The translations under genes were made by a program, and so were the position numbers. The notes beneath the pieces were generated by a model. It was not told the DNA's origin. It saw only the letters and a program-made list of their open reading frames with translations, and did not search any database. A stretch of DNA of 64,000 nt. Origin: Azospirillum sp. SYSU D00513 (lineage in GTDB: Bacteria > Pseudomonadota > Alphaproteobacteria > Azospirillales > Azospirillaceae). Below, in pieces: positions 16,990-26,528 of the stretch (positions are counted from its first letter, which is position 1; each line of letters starts with the position of its first letter). Where the stretch lies: the NCBI RefSeq assembly GCF_017356015.1, contig NZ_JAFIQV010000026.1:1-64000 (forward strand), written 5' to 3'.

Positions 16990-17393
16990 ATTTATTCCGG
17001 GTCCTGTGTTTACGTTTGACGCCCACGACAGCAGCGCACAATCCGGATACGCACAGACATCGCTGAGCCTGCGTTATGCAGCAATGAAATGCTAGAGCCG
17101 GTAATCACGGGTTGCAACCCCTATACCGAATATCCTCGTGGTGTTTACTCCATAGTACCGGAACGACGTCCGGTTCGGTCATGCACCAAAATTCTTGTAG
17201 GATGTCCTCTCTGTCAAAAGTAGAGGGCCCCCCCATTGCGCAGACGCTCCAGACTCGCGCCGATCCGGCGCGCATCCCGCCGGAACGCTTGCGGAAGGGG
17301 ATATCCAGCATGCCGGGCCAACCACGGCGGTGACCACGGATGGTCGACGGCCCCAGCCCCCTCACCGCGCGGAGGGGGCTGGAAGCGCGCCGT
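16990..17393. other. intergenic between RTX gene and phage module
   Basis: These 404 bp hold no convincing gene. Visible elements are a palindrome GGGTTGCAACCC (17109-17120) and a CAGCCCCCTC / GAGGGGGCTG hairpin (17354-17381) just past the endolysin stop, with no T-run. The left half is AT-rich like the RTX gene. The switch to high GC near 17.3 kb marks the edge of the phage module. No attachment-site duplication was found by eye. Confidence 0.5.
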
Positions 17394-17876
17394 TCACTCC
17401 ACGCTGTTGTAGAAGAGGTGATGGCCGATCTCGGCGCTGGGCCCATGGCCGCGCGCCCAGGCGGGGCTGATGCCGGCCCGGTGGTAGTGCGTCGCCCCGC
17501 CGGTCGGGTCGGGCAGCAGGCCCGACACGGCCCGGCGCGCCACACGCAGGCAGGCGGCGAAGACCGGGTCGTCCGCCGTCACCGCCAGCAGCTTCGCCCG
17601 GTTCGGGTCTCCCACGTTCCAGCAGGAGAACTGATAGGGCTTGCGGCAGACCGCGACCACGCTGTCGCCCCACCACCAGCCGCCACGCCTTTGCGCGCGG
17701 GCGACGCGGTTCATGACGACGGCGGCGACCGCCTCGATGCCGCGCACCGGTTCCCCGCGCGCCTCGCCCCACAGGGTGCGGGCGAGGATGTCCACGGGGT
17801 CGTCCGCAGGCGGAGCCGGGATCGGGGCGGAGGCCGCCGAGACCGGCCGGACCGGGGTCAGGACGCGCCGGCTCAT
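17394..17876 (-). CDS. endolysin, SleB-type cell wall hydrolase
   Basis: This 160-residue protein matches the Hydrolase_2/SleB fold: LARTLWGEARGEPVRGIEAVAAV with the catalytic Glu in GEARGE, then VMNRV, the KPYQFSCWN block and GATHYHRAG. Family members are lytic transglycosylases/muramidases that cut peptidoglycan. There is no signal peptide, so release needs a holin. The start overlaps the upstream gene as ATGA, indicating translational coupling in a lysis cassette. Confidence 0.88.
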   Translation of the reverse strand: MSRRVLTPVRPVSAASAPIPAPPADDPVDILARTLWGEARGEPVRGIEAVAAVVMNRVARAQRRGGWWWGDSVVAVCRKPYQFSCWNVGDPNRAKLLAVTADDPVFAACLRVARRAVSGLLPDPTGGATHYHRAGISPAWARGHGPSAEIGHHLFYNSVE

Positions 17877-18208
17877 GACCGCACCTCCTGGGGAAGGCCG
17901 GCGCCGAGCGCGGCGGGCCGGGATTCCAGCTTGTGTTCGATGCGCAGCAGATGGCCGGTCAGCCGCTGCTCCACGTCCTTCAGCGTGGAGACGGACACGT
18001 AGCTCTTGGCCACCTCCAGCTTGTAGGCGGCCAGCGCCTCGCGGAGCTGCGCCTGCCCCTCCTCCGCCCGGCCGCGCAGGGTCTCCATCGCCGTCTCGGC
18101 GTCCTTGCGCAGCCGCCCGATCAACCAGAACAGGCCGGAGATCGCGGGCAGCTCCACCGCCGTGATCCACCAGCCCAGGTCCAGGCCCGGACCGAAACTC
18201 TCACCCAT
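17873..18208 (-). CDS. phage lysis-cassette membrane protein (candidate holin/spanin)
   Basis: This 111-residue protein has one membrane segment at residues 13-31 (WWITAVELPAISGLFWLIG) and a long charged coiled coil (about 33-100). Size, topology and position between terminase and endolysin fit a T7-like small lysis gene, either a holin or an inner-membrane spanin. No outer-membrane spanin lipoprotein partner is seen. The ATG follows AGGAGAG. Confidence 0.6.
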   Translation of the reverse strand: MGESFGPGLDLGWWITAVELPAISGLFWLIGRLRKDAETAMETLRGRAEEGQAQLREALAAYKLEVAKSYVSVSTLKDVEQRLTGHLLRIEHKLESRPAALGAGLPQEVRS

Positions 18209-18245
18209 GGGGTCTCTCCTCGTCGTGAATGGAAAAGGGCAAAGA

Positions 18246-18270
18246 AAAAGGCGGGCTCGCGCCCGCCTTG
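18246..18270 (-). terminator. terminator between terminase and lysis genes
   Basis: AAGGCGGGC-gcga-GCCCGCCTT followed by TTTCTTT on the minus strand, 40 bp after the terminase stop and before the lysis genes. Confidence 0.75.
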
Positions 18271-18306
18271 CCTGACCGCCTCGCACGCCCCCTCGCGGGG
18301 CCGGCC

Positions 18307-19896
18307 TCACACGTCCCAGTCCGACGGCGCCACCACCGGCGCCATCCCCCGCCAGTCCGGACGCGGTCGGCCGAGAGGACGCTCCACAGCGCCTGCACCG
18401 GGCGCCGCCGGCCGGGCGGCGCCCGGCTTCTCGAAGCGGTAGGGCTCGCACAGCAGGCAGCCGGCGACGGCGTCCAGCCCGTCGTCGTGCCCGCGGTAGC
18501 TCCCGTCCGGCCGCCATTCCCGCATCTCGCGGATGAAGGGCGTGCTCCAGACGCTGCGGTGGGCGAGCAGCCGGTTGTCGGCGAGGATGGCGGCGTAGGC
18601 CTCCTCGATCCGCTCGGCCTTGGCCTTGCGGCTGGACTCCTCGATCACGGCGGCGGGCGTGCCGGTCTTCCTCAGCACGGAGCGGAGCTGGCCCGGCAGG
18701 AAGCGCCCGACCCCGTTGATCTCCACCCGCACGTTGGGCAGGTGGTGGTCCCGCAGGAAGGCGGCGACCTGCCGGCACTGCTGCTCGGCCTCGCTGTGCT
18801 CGTCCGCCGCGTCCACCGTCAGGTAGCGCAGCCGGTGCAGGAAGAAGCGCCCGTCCTCGCTGCCGAAGACGGCGGCCACGACGCTGGAGTCGCCGCGCCG
18901 CACACCCTCGGCGGAGGGGCGGGCGAAGGCCGGATCCCACCAGCAGGAGGCCGAGGCGAGCCGGGCGCCATTCAGCGTCAGCACCGCCCGCCCGCGCGAT
19001 TCGCGGTAGTCCAGCTCCCCGTCGTAGATCCCGAGCCGGCCGGGGTCGAACCAGCCCTCCGCGATGTTCACCGGCTTCAGCAGCATCTGGCTGCTGAACT
19101 TGTTCGGGCCGGTCGCCTTGCGCATGCGGTTCACCTGCGCCTCGTCGAAGCGCTTGGGCCAGGCGTAGGTCCGCCGGCCCGTTTCGTCCTCGGTGTAGAC
19201 GGGCAGCAGCTTGCGTTCGAACCCGTCGAGGAAGGGCACGCTCTCGCCCGCCTCCGGCCGGGGCTCGTCGGCGTAGATGGTGTAGTAGCTGTGCGGCGTG
19301 CCGACATAGAGCTGGGCGCCCCCGGGCACCAGCACATATTCGATCTCCGCCAGCTTCTCGCGCAGGTCGTCGCGCTTCACCGCGCTGTCGGAGGTGCGCG
19401 GCACCTCCACGTCGTCGCAGATCACCACGTCGGCGCGGCTGCCCGTGATGTTGCCGCCGATGCCGCTGGCGATCATGGACGGGTCGCGCAGCTCCCGCGT
19501 GCGCACCACCGTGAACTGGTCCTGCGCCCACTGGTCCCGGTCCCGCGCCGGGGGCTTCAGCCCGGCCGTGTCCGGGTGGCGCTCGATGATGCGCTTCACG
19601 TTGCGCACCATCTTCTTCGCCAGCTTCAGGTCGGCGGCCAGCACCAGAAGCCGCCGGTTGGGGTCGTCGTACAGCAGCCAGGCGGCGAACAGCCCGACCA
19701 GCGAGGACTTGCCGGCCCCGCGGAAGGCCATCAGCAGCATGTTGCGGTTGTGGCCCCGGCAGCGCTCCTCCAGCCAGGCGGCGAGGTCCCGGTGGTGGCG
19801 CGGCGTGCTCAGCTCCGACAGGCGGTTCCAGTCCTGGACGAAGGCGACGAAGCCCTTCCTCGCCGCCTCCGCTCCCACCCTCGCCGGCACCGTCAT
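18307..19896 (-). CDS. phage terminase large subunit
   Basis: This is the 529-residue DNA-packaging motor. The N-terminal ATPase has Walker A FRGAGKSS (residues 59-66) and Walker B VVICDDVEV (~155-163). The C-terminal nuclease region has acidic residues in WWDPAF, RGDSSVVAAVF, RVEINGVG and GHDDGLDAVAG. It docks on the portal and cuts concatemers. Its position after the tail fibre resembles T7 gene 19. It overlaps the tail fibre gene by 4 nt (ATGA). No separate small subunit is recognisable. Confidence 0.9.
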   Translation of the reverse strand: MTVPARVGAEAARKGFVAFVQDWNRLSELSTPRHHRDLAAWLEERCRGHNRNMLLMAFRGAGKSSLVGLFAAWLLYDDPNRRLLVLAADLKLAKKMVRNVKRIIERHPDTAGLKPPARDRDQWAQDQFTVVRTRELRDPSMIASGIGGNITGSRADVVICDDVEVPRTSDSAVKRDDLREKLAEIEYVLVPGGAQLYVGTPHSYYTIYADEPRPEAGESVPFLDGFERKLLPVYTEDETGRRTYAWPKRFDEAQVNRMRKATGPNKFSSQMLLKPVNIAEGWFDPGRLGIYDGELDYRESRGRAVLTLNGARLASASCWWDPAFARPSAEGVRRGDSSVVAAVFGSEDGRFFLHRLRYLTVDAADEHSEAEQQCRQVAAFLRDHHLPNVRVEINGVGRFLPGQLRSVLRKTGTPAAVIEESSRKAKAERIEEAYAAILADNRLLAHRSVWSTPFIREMREWRPDGSYRGHDDGLDAVAGCLLCEPYRFEKPGAARPAAPGAGAVERPLGRPRPDWRGMAPVVAPSDWDV

Positions 19897-21923
19897 GGGT
19901 TGCGTCCCAGTATGTGCCAGCCGGCGTCGTTCGACATGACGGTCACCGCATGGCCCTGGCCGGTCAGCGGGATGGGCTCGTTGTCGGGGCCGCCGCCGCC
20001 CTGCTTGGTGACGGTGACCGGGTTGCCGGACGGATCGGTCTTCTTCACGGTCAGGCTTCGCCCGACGGCGTGCGGGGCACCCGGCACCGGCAGCCGCACC
20101 TCCACGGCACCGCCATAGGCGCTGACCAGATAGAGCGACTGGTTCAGGTCCGGCTCGAACAGCGGGGCTCCCTCGTGGAAGTGGCTGTTGCCCGGCGGGT
20201 TGGTGCCGCCGACGATCCACCAGCCCGCCCCGTTGGAGACCAGCGTCACCATGTCGTAGCGGTTGCCGAGCGCCACGCTGCGCCCGTCCGGCCCCGGACC
20301 GCCCGCTTCCGTGATGGTGACGGTGTTGGCCGAGGCGTCGGTCTTCTTGATGGTGATCTGGTGGCCGTTGGCCGAACCGGCCCCGGGCAGCCGCGCCTCG
20401 ACCGGCCCGCCATAGGCGCTGAGCAGGCAGACCGAGCTTCTCAGGTCGAGTTCGACCAGCCCGCCGGCCGCCGGCTCGATGTAGTCGGTGTCGAAGCGCA
20501 GCGCCTCCACCGTCAGCGTCGTGATCCGGCTGCGCTCCATGCGGTTCTTGTCGGGATATCCCGCGTTGCTGGCGGTGTAGCGCCCGCCCGACAGGTCCTG
20601 GATCGCCGGCCCGGCCGAGGCCGACAGCAGGTTGGAAATGGCGGTCTCGTTCGATCCCTCCTCCAGCATCACGTTGGGCACGCCGCCCAGCGTCTCGGTG
20701 TAGAGGTTGACGATCAGCGTCTTCTCGCTGTTCGCCCCGACGCGGAAGCAGGAATGAGCGCTGGTGGACAGGTCCGTTTCGCAATCGACGAAGCTGTTGT
20801 TGTACTTGCCCTGCTCCACGTAGAAACCGCTGCCCGAGATCGGCGCCGACAGCGAATAGACGCGCACGGCGTGGAAGCGGTTGGCGTTGGGCGTGTCGCC
20901 CGCGCCGCTGCGGGTCAGCCAGACGCCATGGACGGCCGGCCGCGCGATCAGCACCCGCGCCACGTTGTTCCAGTAGCAGGGCCGGCCGGGATCCGCGTAC
21001 CCGTCGAGCAGCAGCCCGTAGCGCGCGTCCCAGACGGTCAGGTCCAGCAGAGCGTTCTGCACGCAGGGTCCGTCGCGCCCGAACAGCCGGACCCCGGCGA
21101 GCCCCCCTTCAAGCCGCAGGTCGCGCAGCGTGGCGTAGCTGTCCGGCAGATGGACTAGGTCGAAGGCGGCCGAGGCGGCCCGCAGGATGGAGGTTTGGCC
21201 GGCCCCGCCCAGCGTGTGGCCATAGGGAAGCGTCAGCGTGTTGCCGATGCGGTAGATGCCCGGCGGCACATGGACCGCCTTGGCGGCGGCGATCGCCGCC
21301 TGGATCGCCAGCGTGTCGTCCACGATCCCGTCGCCGACGGCGCCGAAATCCTTCACCGACACGAAGTCCGACAGCTTGTCGCGCACCGGGCGGCTGACGG
21401 CGCCGGTTCCCGGCGGAACGTAGGTGGACAGCGCCTCCTCGTCCACCGGCGGCTGCACCGTCGGGTTGCCGGCGGAGTCGAAGCCCAGCAGCTTGCCCGC
21501 CCGGTTGAGGCGGCCGGGCAGCAGGTTCGAGGCCGGCAGGTCGGTGTCGGCGTAGCGCAGCATCAGCTCCTGGTCGCCGGCCACCTGCTGAAGCCCGGCG
21601 GTCAGCCGGTCGAACTCGCCGTTGAGCGAAGAGGCCGGCAGCGGCCCGCTCTCGCTGAAGTCGGTGGTGCGCTCGATGGGGGTGCGGCGGCGGAGCAGCA
21701 CGGCCGTCCCGGCGGCGGGGGCCGCCGCGAAGGTGACCGTCCCGCCGGCCGTGGCCCCTGCCCCGGCCACCGCGTATCCGGTGGACTGGAGGGCGGCGCC
21801 CAGGAAGACCTGGAGGTCCTCGGCCGTGAAGACCGGGAAGGGGAAGGAGAAGACGGTCTGCGCGCCGTCGGCGAGATACTGCGCGCGCGGATTGCCGCGC
21901 GGAACGCGGATGGGAGTGGGCAT
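19893..21923 (-). CDS. tail fibre/spike with T7-like N-terminus and beta-helix
   Basis: This is a 676-residue protein. Residues 1-130 resemble the T7 tail fibre anchor domain (QYLADGAQTVFSFPFPVF, DLQVFL, RRRTPIERTTDF). Residues ~195-480 start with VSVKDFGAVGDGIVDDT, the classic opening of pectate-lyase-type beta-helix spikes that bind or cleave surface polysaccharide. The C-terminus has two ~75-residue repeats (SAYGGPVEARLPG / SAYGGAVEVRLPV, each followed by KKTD and NxVT). It probably determines host recognition. No depolymerase active site can be assigned by eye. Confidence 0.85.
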   Translation of the reverse strand: MPTPIRVPRGNPRAQYLADGAQTVFSFPFPVFTAEDLQVFLGAALQSTGYAVAGAGATAGGTVTFAAAPAAGTAVLLRRRTPIERTTDFSESGPLPASSLNGEFDRLTAGLQQVAGDQELMLRYADTDLPASNLLPGRLNRAGKLLGFDSAGNPTVQPPVDEEALSTYVPPGTGAVSRPVRDKLSDFVSVKDFGAVGDGIVDDTLAIQAAIAAAKAVHVPPGIYRIGNTLTLPYGHTLGGAGQTSILRAASAAFDLVHLPDSYATLRDLRLEGGLAGVRLFGRDGPCVQNALLDLTVWDARYGLLLDGYADPGRPCYWNNVARVLIARPAVHGVWLTRSGAGDTPNANRFHAVRVYSLSAPISGSGFYVEQGKYNNSFVDCETDLSTSAHSCFRVGANSEKTLIVNLYTETLGGVPNVMLEEGSNETAISNLLSASAGPAIQDLSGGRYTASNAGYPDKNRMERSRITTLTVEALRFDTDYIEPAAGGLVELDLRSSVCLLSAYGGPVEARLPGAGSANGHQITIKKTDASANTVTITEAGGPGPDGRSVALGNRYDMVTLVSNGAGWWIVGGTNPPGNSHFHEGAPLFEPDLNQSLYLVSAYGGAVEVRLPVPGAPHAVGRSLTVKKTDPSGNPVTVTKQGGGGPDNEPIPLTGQGHAVTVMSNDAGWHILGRNP

Positions 21924-21974
21924 GGGTTCATCCCCCGATGGCGGCCCGAAGGCGCCGGGTCAAAAGAAGCGGCC

Positions 21975-22706
21975 TCAGTAGAACCGGCTCAGGAACTCCA
22001 GCCTCTGCCGTTCGGCGAGCTGCGCCTGCTCCAGCAGGTTCAGGCGCCGGCGGTCGTCCAGCTCCTGCTGGACGGCCTGGCGGCGGATGCGGTCGAGGTC
22101 CTGCGACTCCCGCCGCTCCGCCGCGCTGTCCCCGACGAGCCCGAGCAGGATCGCCTCCCCCGATCCGTCGGCGCTGCTCACCCCCTGCGCGCCGAGGCTG
22201 GCGCGGCTGCGCCCCATGGCGCGGCGCAGCGCATCCACGCGGCGCCGCTCGTCGGTCTCGGCCGTCGCCCTGGCCTGGGCGAGGCGGTTCCCCGCGTCGG
22301 CCTCGCGGGTGCGCAGCTCGGCCTCCTGCCCGGCGCGGAGCTGCGCCGCCGTCTGGTTCTGGCCGGCGGAGAGCCAGTTCATCTCGCGGGCGCGGGCCTG
22401 TTCGGCGGCGATCCGCTCCTGGTCGGCCTGCTGGAGGCGCCGGGCCTCCTCCTGGCGGCGCAGCTCGTCCTCGCGGCGCCAGGCGCGTTCCTGCTCCTCC
22501 TGGCGCAGGCGGGCTTCCTGCTCGCGCTCCTGGCGGGCGTAATCGGCCTGGAGCGCCAGTTCCCGCTCGTTCGCCTCCGCGGCCGCGGCGGCGGAAGCCG
22601 AACCGGCGGATGTGGCGGATGCGGCGGATCTCCGGGCGGAGGTTGCGTTGACGACGGAGGTGGCGAGCGGCAGGGCCGCCGTCACGAAGGGGGTGATTCC
22701 AGCCAT
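21975..22706 (-). CDS. internal virion/tail coiled-coil protein
   Basis: This 243-residue protein begins with a hydrophobic Ala-rich segment (TPFVTAALPLATSVVNA). It continues as a long Glu/Arg/Gln-rich coiled coil (about 45-165) and a Gly/Ser linker. Position and character resemble T7 gp14-type internal virion proteins that are ejected with DNA. No homologues of gp15/gp16 are present. The start overlaps the tail hub stop by 1 nt (TGATG). Confidence 0.65.
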   Translation of the reverse strand: MAGITPFVTAALPLATSVVNATSARRSAASATSAGSASAAAAAEANERELALQADYARQEREQEARLRQEEQERAWRREDELRRQEEARRLQQADQERIAAEQARAREMNWLSAGQNQTAAQLRAGQEAELRTREADAGNRLAQARATAETDERRRVDALRRAMGRSRASLGAQGVSSADGSGEAILLGLVGDSAAERRESQDLDRIRRQAVQQELDDRRRLNLLEQAQLAERQRLEFLSRFY

Positions 22707-24608
22707 CAGCCGTTTGCCTTCAGTTCCATGGTGACGGAGAGCAGCGTGAAGGGCAGCGGCGCGTCCTGTTCGATGCGCCACAGGGGGCGGTCGATGTCGC
22801 GCCGCCAGCCCAGCGCCCGCAGCCGGCGGTCGCCGGAGACGCGCGGCGGGACACCGCCCGGCGGCTGCGGGCCGAGCCGGTGCAGGGGAAAATCCTGGAG
22901 CCCGCGCCCGAGATCGGCGCGCAACGCCGCCGTCTCCTCCAGCCGGAAGGCCACGGCGACGAGCCGCAGGGGACCGGTCCCGGCCGGTGCCGCCTGCCCG
23001 ACCAGGTTGGCCGGCAGGGGCTCGATCCGGTGCGCGTAGGGCAGCCCCGCCTCGACCCGGCGGGCCGGCGGGTCGACGGTGACGGCGCCGGCCTGGACGG
23101 TCACGGCGGGATGCACCACCCCGTCGGCGACGACCGCGAGGCTGCGCCCCTCCAGATGGGCGAGCCCCGACCAGACGGCGGCGGGCGTGTCGCTTTCCCC
23201 GGCCAGCGCGGAGTCGAGGTTGAGGGCGTCGTCGAAGCGTTCGATCGTCCAGCGGCCCTCCCGGTCGATCAGCAGCCAGACCTCGTCCCCGACCACCGCG
23301 ACCGACCGCACCAGCCCGTCCGTCTCCAGCCGGGTCCAGGCGGTCACCTGCTCGGCCCGGTAGACGGTGAGCGCGCCGAGCGCGCCGTCCTCCATGACGA
23401 CGAAGAGCAGCCGGCGGGTCTGGTCGTAATCCTGGTCGCGCGGCCCCCGCCACCAGATGGCGGGCGAGCAGCGCCAGGTCGTTGGCCTGGTAGGCGGCCT
23501 CCGTGTCGGTGTAGACGAACTCGCGGATCTCCCGTCCGTTGCGCGACACGAAGAGCGTGGCGCCGTCCACGTCGCGCGGCGGGACGCTGCGGTCCACGGG
23601 GGAGCCGATGCGCGTCTGCCGGTTCAGCTGGATGCTCTGCGGCGTCAGCGGATCGCCGGTCACCATGTATTCGGCGCCCGAGGTGAAGATCTGCAGGTGC
23701 CGGCCCGAGAAGAGGCCGCGGATCGCGTTCACCTGGTCGGACAGGATGCCGAACTCGATGGCCTCGTCGTCGCGGCCGGTGCCGAGATCGAAGTTCCAGA
23801 GATCGGCGGAGCGCGACATCCACAGCCGGTTCGGCAGGTCGCGCGAGCCGCCGACCACCAGCCGGTCCTGATGGAAGGCCGCCGACACCGGCCAGCCACG
23901 CAGGCGCGAGAAGGACTGCTCGTCCCAGTTCACCGTGGCCGCCGTGCCGGCCAGCGTCTCCTTGACGGTGGCGGCGAGCTGCGTGGCCGAGGCGACACCC
24001 GTGACGAGGAGCTGCCGCCCGCCGATGCGGATGCGGCAACCCTCCAGCAGCGGGTCGAACACCGGGGCCGAGGCGGTGACGGTGACCGCCCCGCTCGTGG
24101 CCGAAGGCTTCACGGTCACCTCGGGCGGCGCGAAGCGGTGGAAGGGCATGCGGACGAGGTCCTCCTCCGTCACGTAGCTCCATTCGGTCAACGTCCAGCT
24201 CGCCGGGCCGTCGCGGGTCAGCTTGCGCGGGGGCACGTCCGGGTGGCAGACCAGCAGCGTGTCGGCGCTCTGCGTCCAGGCGACTTGCGTCAACTGCGCG
24301 GCGGTCCAGGGAGCGTCCACCGTCGCCACCCGCCCGTCGCCGAGATAGACGTCGATCCGGCCCTCGGAGAAGGCCAGCAGGTAGGTCTGCTCCGTGTTGA
24401 ACTCGAAGGCGACGAGCCGGCCCGGCCCGCGCGCCGCGTCGGCGAAGGCGAGGCCGGAACGGCGGGTGACGCCGCCCGTGGGGTGAATGAAAAGATTGCG
24501 CAGGGCCAGCGCCCCATTGTCGTAGGCGCGCAGGTCACCGCGCCCGAGCAGCCGGCGCGAGATCTCCCCCGCCGTGAAGTTGGTCTTGATCTGGGTGACG
24601 CGGGTCAT
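22706..24608 (-). pseudogene. podovirus tail hub/stabilisation protein, frameshifted
   Basis: The N-terminal part (from ATG 24608, MTRVTQIKTNFTAGEIS) reads as a podoviral tail tubular B/stabilisation protein for about 385 codons to DLALLARHLV. The rest of the protein (RGPRDQDYDQTRRLLFVVME to the stop at 22706) continues in another frame. Removing one G at 23450 (minus GTGGCGGGGG to GTGCGGGGG) joins them as HLV-RGPRDQ. There is no slippery heptamer, so a mutation or sequencing error is likelier than programmed frameshifting. It overlaps both neighbours (ATGA upstream, TGATG downstream). Confidence 0.75.
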
Positions 24609-25177
24609 CGGCGCCTCGCCTCGATGAGGGTGAAGTCGGTGAAGCCCGGCTGGCTGTCCTGCTGGCCGTCGATCATGCGGGCGCGCCGGAACTCCTGCTC
24701 GGCGAGACGCTGGAGCGCCTCGGCCCGGCTGCTGTTCTCGGTCAGCGGGATGCAGAACTCGGCCGCCAGCCGGGCGATCAGCGCCTGGTCGAAGAAGGGC
24801 GGGAAGTCCTCCTCCGCCGGGCGGCCGATGTAGGTCAGCACGACCGTCTCGCCGTCGGCCTGGAGCGTCCGCCCGGCGATCCGGTACTCCAGCCCCCGGC
24901 CCCGCCCGGCCCCGCCCGCGCCGAGAGCGCGCAGGAAATCCAACGGAAGCTGGTAGGCGTGGGCGTAGTCGGCCAGCGGCCCCGCCGCCAGGCGCGGCAG
25001 CGTGGCCTGGAGCGTGGCGAAGCTCCAGGGGTTGGCCGACAGCAGCGCGTCGCGCGCCGGCCCGTAGAGCGCCGAGGCCAGCTCCGCCTCGGCGGAGCCC
25101 TCGTCGAAGGCGGTGATCGCCGTCGCGCCGATCTTCAGCAGCGCCCGGCTGCACAGCCCGATCGCGGTGAGTGCCAT
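24605..25177 (-). CDS. head-tail adaptor, T7 gp11 (tail tubular A)-like
   Basis: This 190-residue protein reads MALTAIGLCSRALLKIGA, then DALLSANPWSFATLQATLPRL and YQLPLDFLRAL. That wording (NPWSFA plus YQLP.D.LR) is typical of the podoviral gp11-like adaptor that forms a ring under the portal. It starts at ATG 25177 behind GAGGATT. The stop overlaps the tail hub start as ATGA. Confidence 0.75.
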   Translation of the reverse strand: MALTAIGLCSRALLKIGATAITAFDEGSAEAELASALYGPARDALLSANPWSFATLQATLPRLAAGPLADYAHAYQLPLDFLRALGAGGAGRGRGLEYRIAGRTLQADGETVVLTYIGRPAEEDFPPFFDQALIARLAAEFCIPLTENSSRAEALQRLAEQEFRRARMIDGQQDSQPGFTDFTLIEARRR

Positions 25178-25200
25178 GGATGGGAATCCTCGGGACATGG

Positions 25201-25233
25201 AAAAGGGGCGGAGGCGCCGACCGCCTCCGCCCC
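25201..25233 (-). terminator. terminator after the capsid block
   Basis: GGGGCGGAGGC...GCCTCCGCCCC hairpin followed on the minus strand by TTTTCC, between the 89-aa virion gene and the gp11-like gene. It may attenuate expression of tail genes relative to capsid. Confidence 0.75.
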
Positions 25234-25256
25234 GTGGCACGGGCTCGCCCGCGCGG

Positions 25257-25526
25257 TCAGTCGCTGTTGGCCGCGTCGAAGGCGGTGAGGTTGGCGAGGT
25301 TCACCACGCCGCCCATGTTGGCGGCGACCACGAAGACGCCCGCGGCGGGCGTGCCGCCCGTGCCGGTGTTGGCGAGCAGCATGTCGCCGGCGCGCAGCAT
25401 GTCGGACGCGCCGTTGAAATAGCCGGCGTCGTCCACCTGCGACGCCGGATCGGGGGTGGTGTAGTGCCAGAGCGTGAAGCCGTTCGCGTAGGCGAGCACG
25501 CTCAGGTCCTTCGCTGCGTAAGCCAT
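25257..25526 (-). CDS. small virion protein downstream of capsid
   Basis: This 89-residue protein (MAYAAKDLSVLAYANGFTLW, MLRAGDMLLANTG, GGVVNLANLTAFDAANSD) is beta-rich and has a single cysteine-free domain. Similar short proteins lie directly after the capsid gene in other podovirus-like prophages and may be head decoration or head-fibre anchor proteins. The ATG follows AGGGAG. Its function is inferred from position only. Confidence 0.6.
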   Translation of the reverse strand: MAYAAKDLSVLAYANGFTLWHYTTPDPASQVDDAGYFNGASDMLRAGDMLLANTGTGGTPAAGVFVVAANMGGVVNLANLTAFDAANSD

Positions 25527-25592
25527 GAAGAACTCCCTGGAGGATGTCGGATCGGGAAGAGATGCACCGGAGCCGGGGGGCTCCGGCGGGTC

Positions 25593-26411
25593 TCAGCCTT
25601 CGAGGCAGCGCAGCGTGACGACGCCGGCCGGGTCGATCAGGCAGGCGCCCTGGCTCATCATGTTGTTCACGAAGTGCGCGGCCCGGTCGCCGTGCCAGGT
25701 GATGTCGGTCTTCACGTCGGCACCCGCCGCGTGGCCGACCGCCGTCTTGTGGTACCAGTGGCACAAGCGCACGCCGCCAGCGGCGGTCAGCCCGGAATGA
25801 GGCAGCCAGAGGGTGCCGAGCCAGCGCTTGGCCTGGGTGCCGCGCCAGGGCAGCTCGTCCGGCCCGACATAGTCGGAGTTGGCGAATTCCAGGATGCCCA
25901 GCAGCTGGCTCCACTGCTTCCAGCCGACGACGGCGTAGCGCTGCCCGTCGTCGGGCACGTCGGCCTCGCCCAGCATCTCGAAGGCTTCCAGGATCTTGGC
26001 CTTGGTCAGCCCGTCGGCGCCCGTGCCCGCGAAGTTGGTGGACTTGTCCATCTCCTCGATCAGCAGCTCGTCGGTCTTGCGGCCGAGCGCGTAGGCGCCG
26101 GCGTTGGCGATGACCTGCCGCTCGTCGATGTTGGTCTTCAGCTCGTCCAGCCGGTCGACCCAGTCGCCGGCGTAGAAGTCGTAGAGGATGCATTCCGCGG
26201 GGGAGTGCTCGATGTTCATGACCGGCACCTCGCCGTGGCGGGCCTTGGTGCCGGCGGAACCCTTGCCGACCCGCTGGAAGACGGTGGAGGCGCCCTGCAC
26301 GTTGCCCTTGCTGCGCACCGTGTTGCGCAGCTTGGAGCCGATGCGCTGGTAGGATTCGTGGACCTCGCGTTCAAATTGCTTGACGAAGGCCTGGGTGACG
26401 CTCGTTGACAT
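25593..26411 (-). CDS. major capsid protein
   Basis: This 272-residue protein opens MSTSVTQAFVKQFEREVHES, has a charged N-arm (LRNTVRSKGNVQGASTVFQR), then YDFYAGDWVDRLDE and NIDERQVIANAGAYALGR. Length and order right after the scaffold block fit a HK97-fold podoviral capsid. The ATG at 26411 follows AAGGAAAA. A strong promoter and a promoter-proximal terminator precede it (see small RNA candidate). Confidence 0.82.
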   Translation of the reverse strand: MSTSVTQAFVKQFEREVHESYQRIGSKLRNTVRSKGNVQGASTVFQRVGKGSAGTKARHGEVPVMNIEHSPAECILYDFYAGDWVDRLDELKTNIDERQVIANAGAYALGRKTDELLIEEMDKSTNFAGTGADGLTKAKILEAFEMLGEADVPDDGQRYAVVGWKQWSQLLGILEFANSDYVGPDELPWRGTQAKRWLGTLWLPHSGLTAAGGVRLCHWYHKTAVGHAAGADVKTDITWHGDRAAHFVNNMMSQGACLIDPAGVVTLRCLEG

Positions 26412-26528
26412 AAGACGATTTTCCTTTCGCGTTCCTTGCGGATCCCGTCCGGCGGGTGCAGTCCGCCACCCGGTTGTCGGGCGCGCCGAGGGTGTGGCAT
26501 CGGCGCGCCCGGCCGCGGGCGGAGCGCG

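Noticed and set aside
17100..17390. Phage attachment site at the left edge of the module
   Set aside because: No tRNA or direct repeat matching the right edge near 33.9 kb was found by eye; the palindrome GGGTTGCAACCC has no partner.
22690..24610. Programmed frameshift in the tail hub gene
   Set aside because: No slippery heptamer or downstream structure is seen, and one extra G in a G-rich run explains it more simply.
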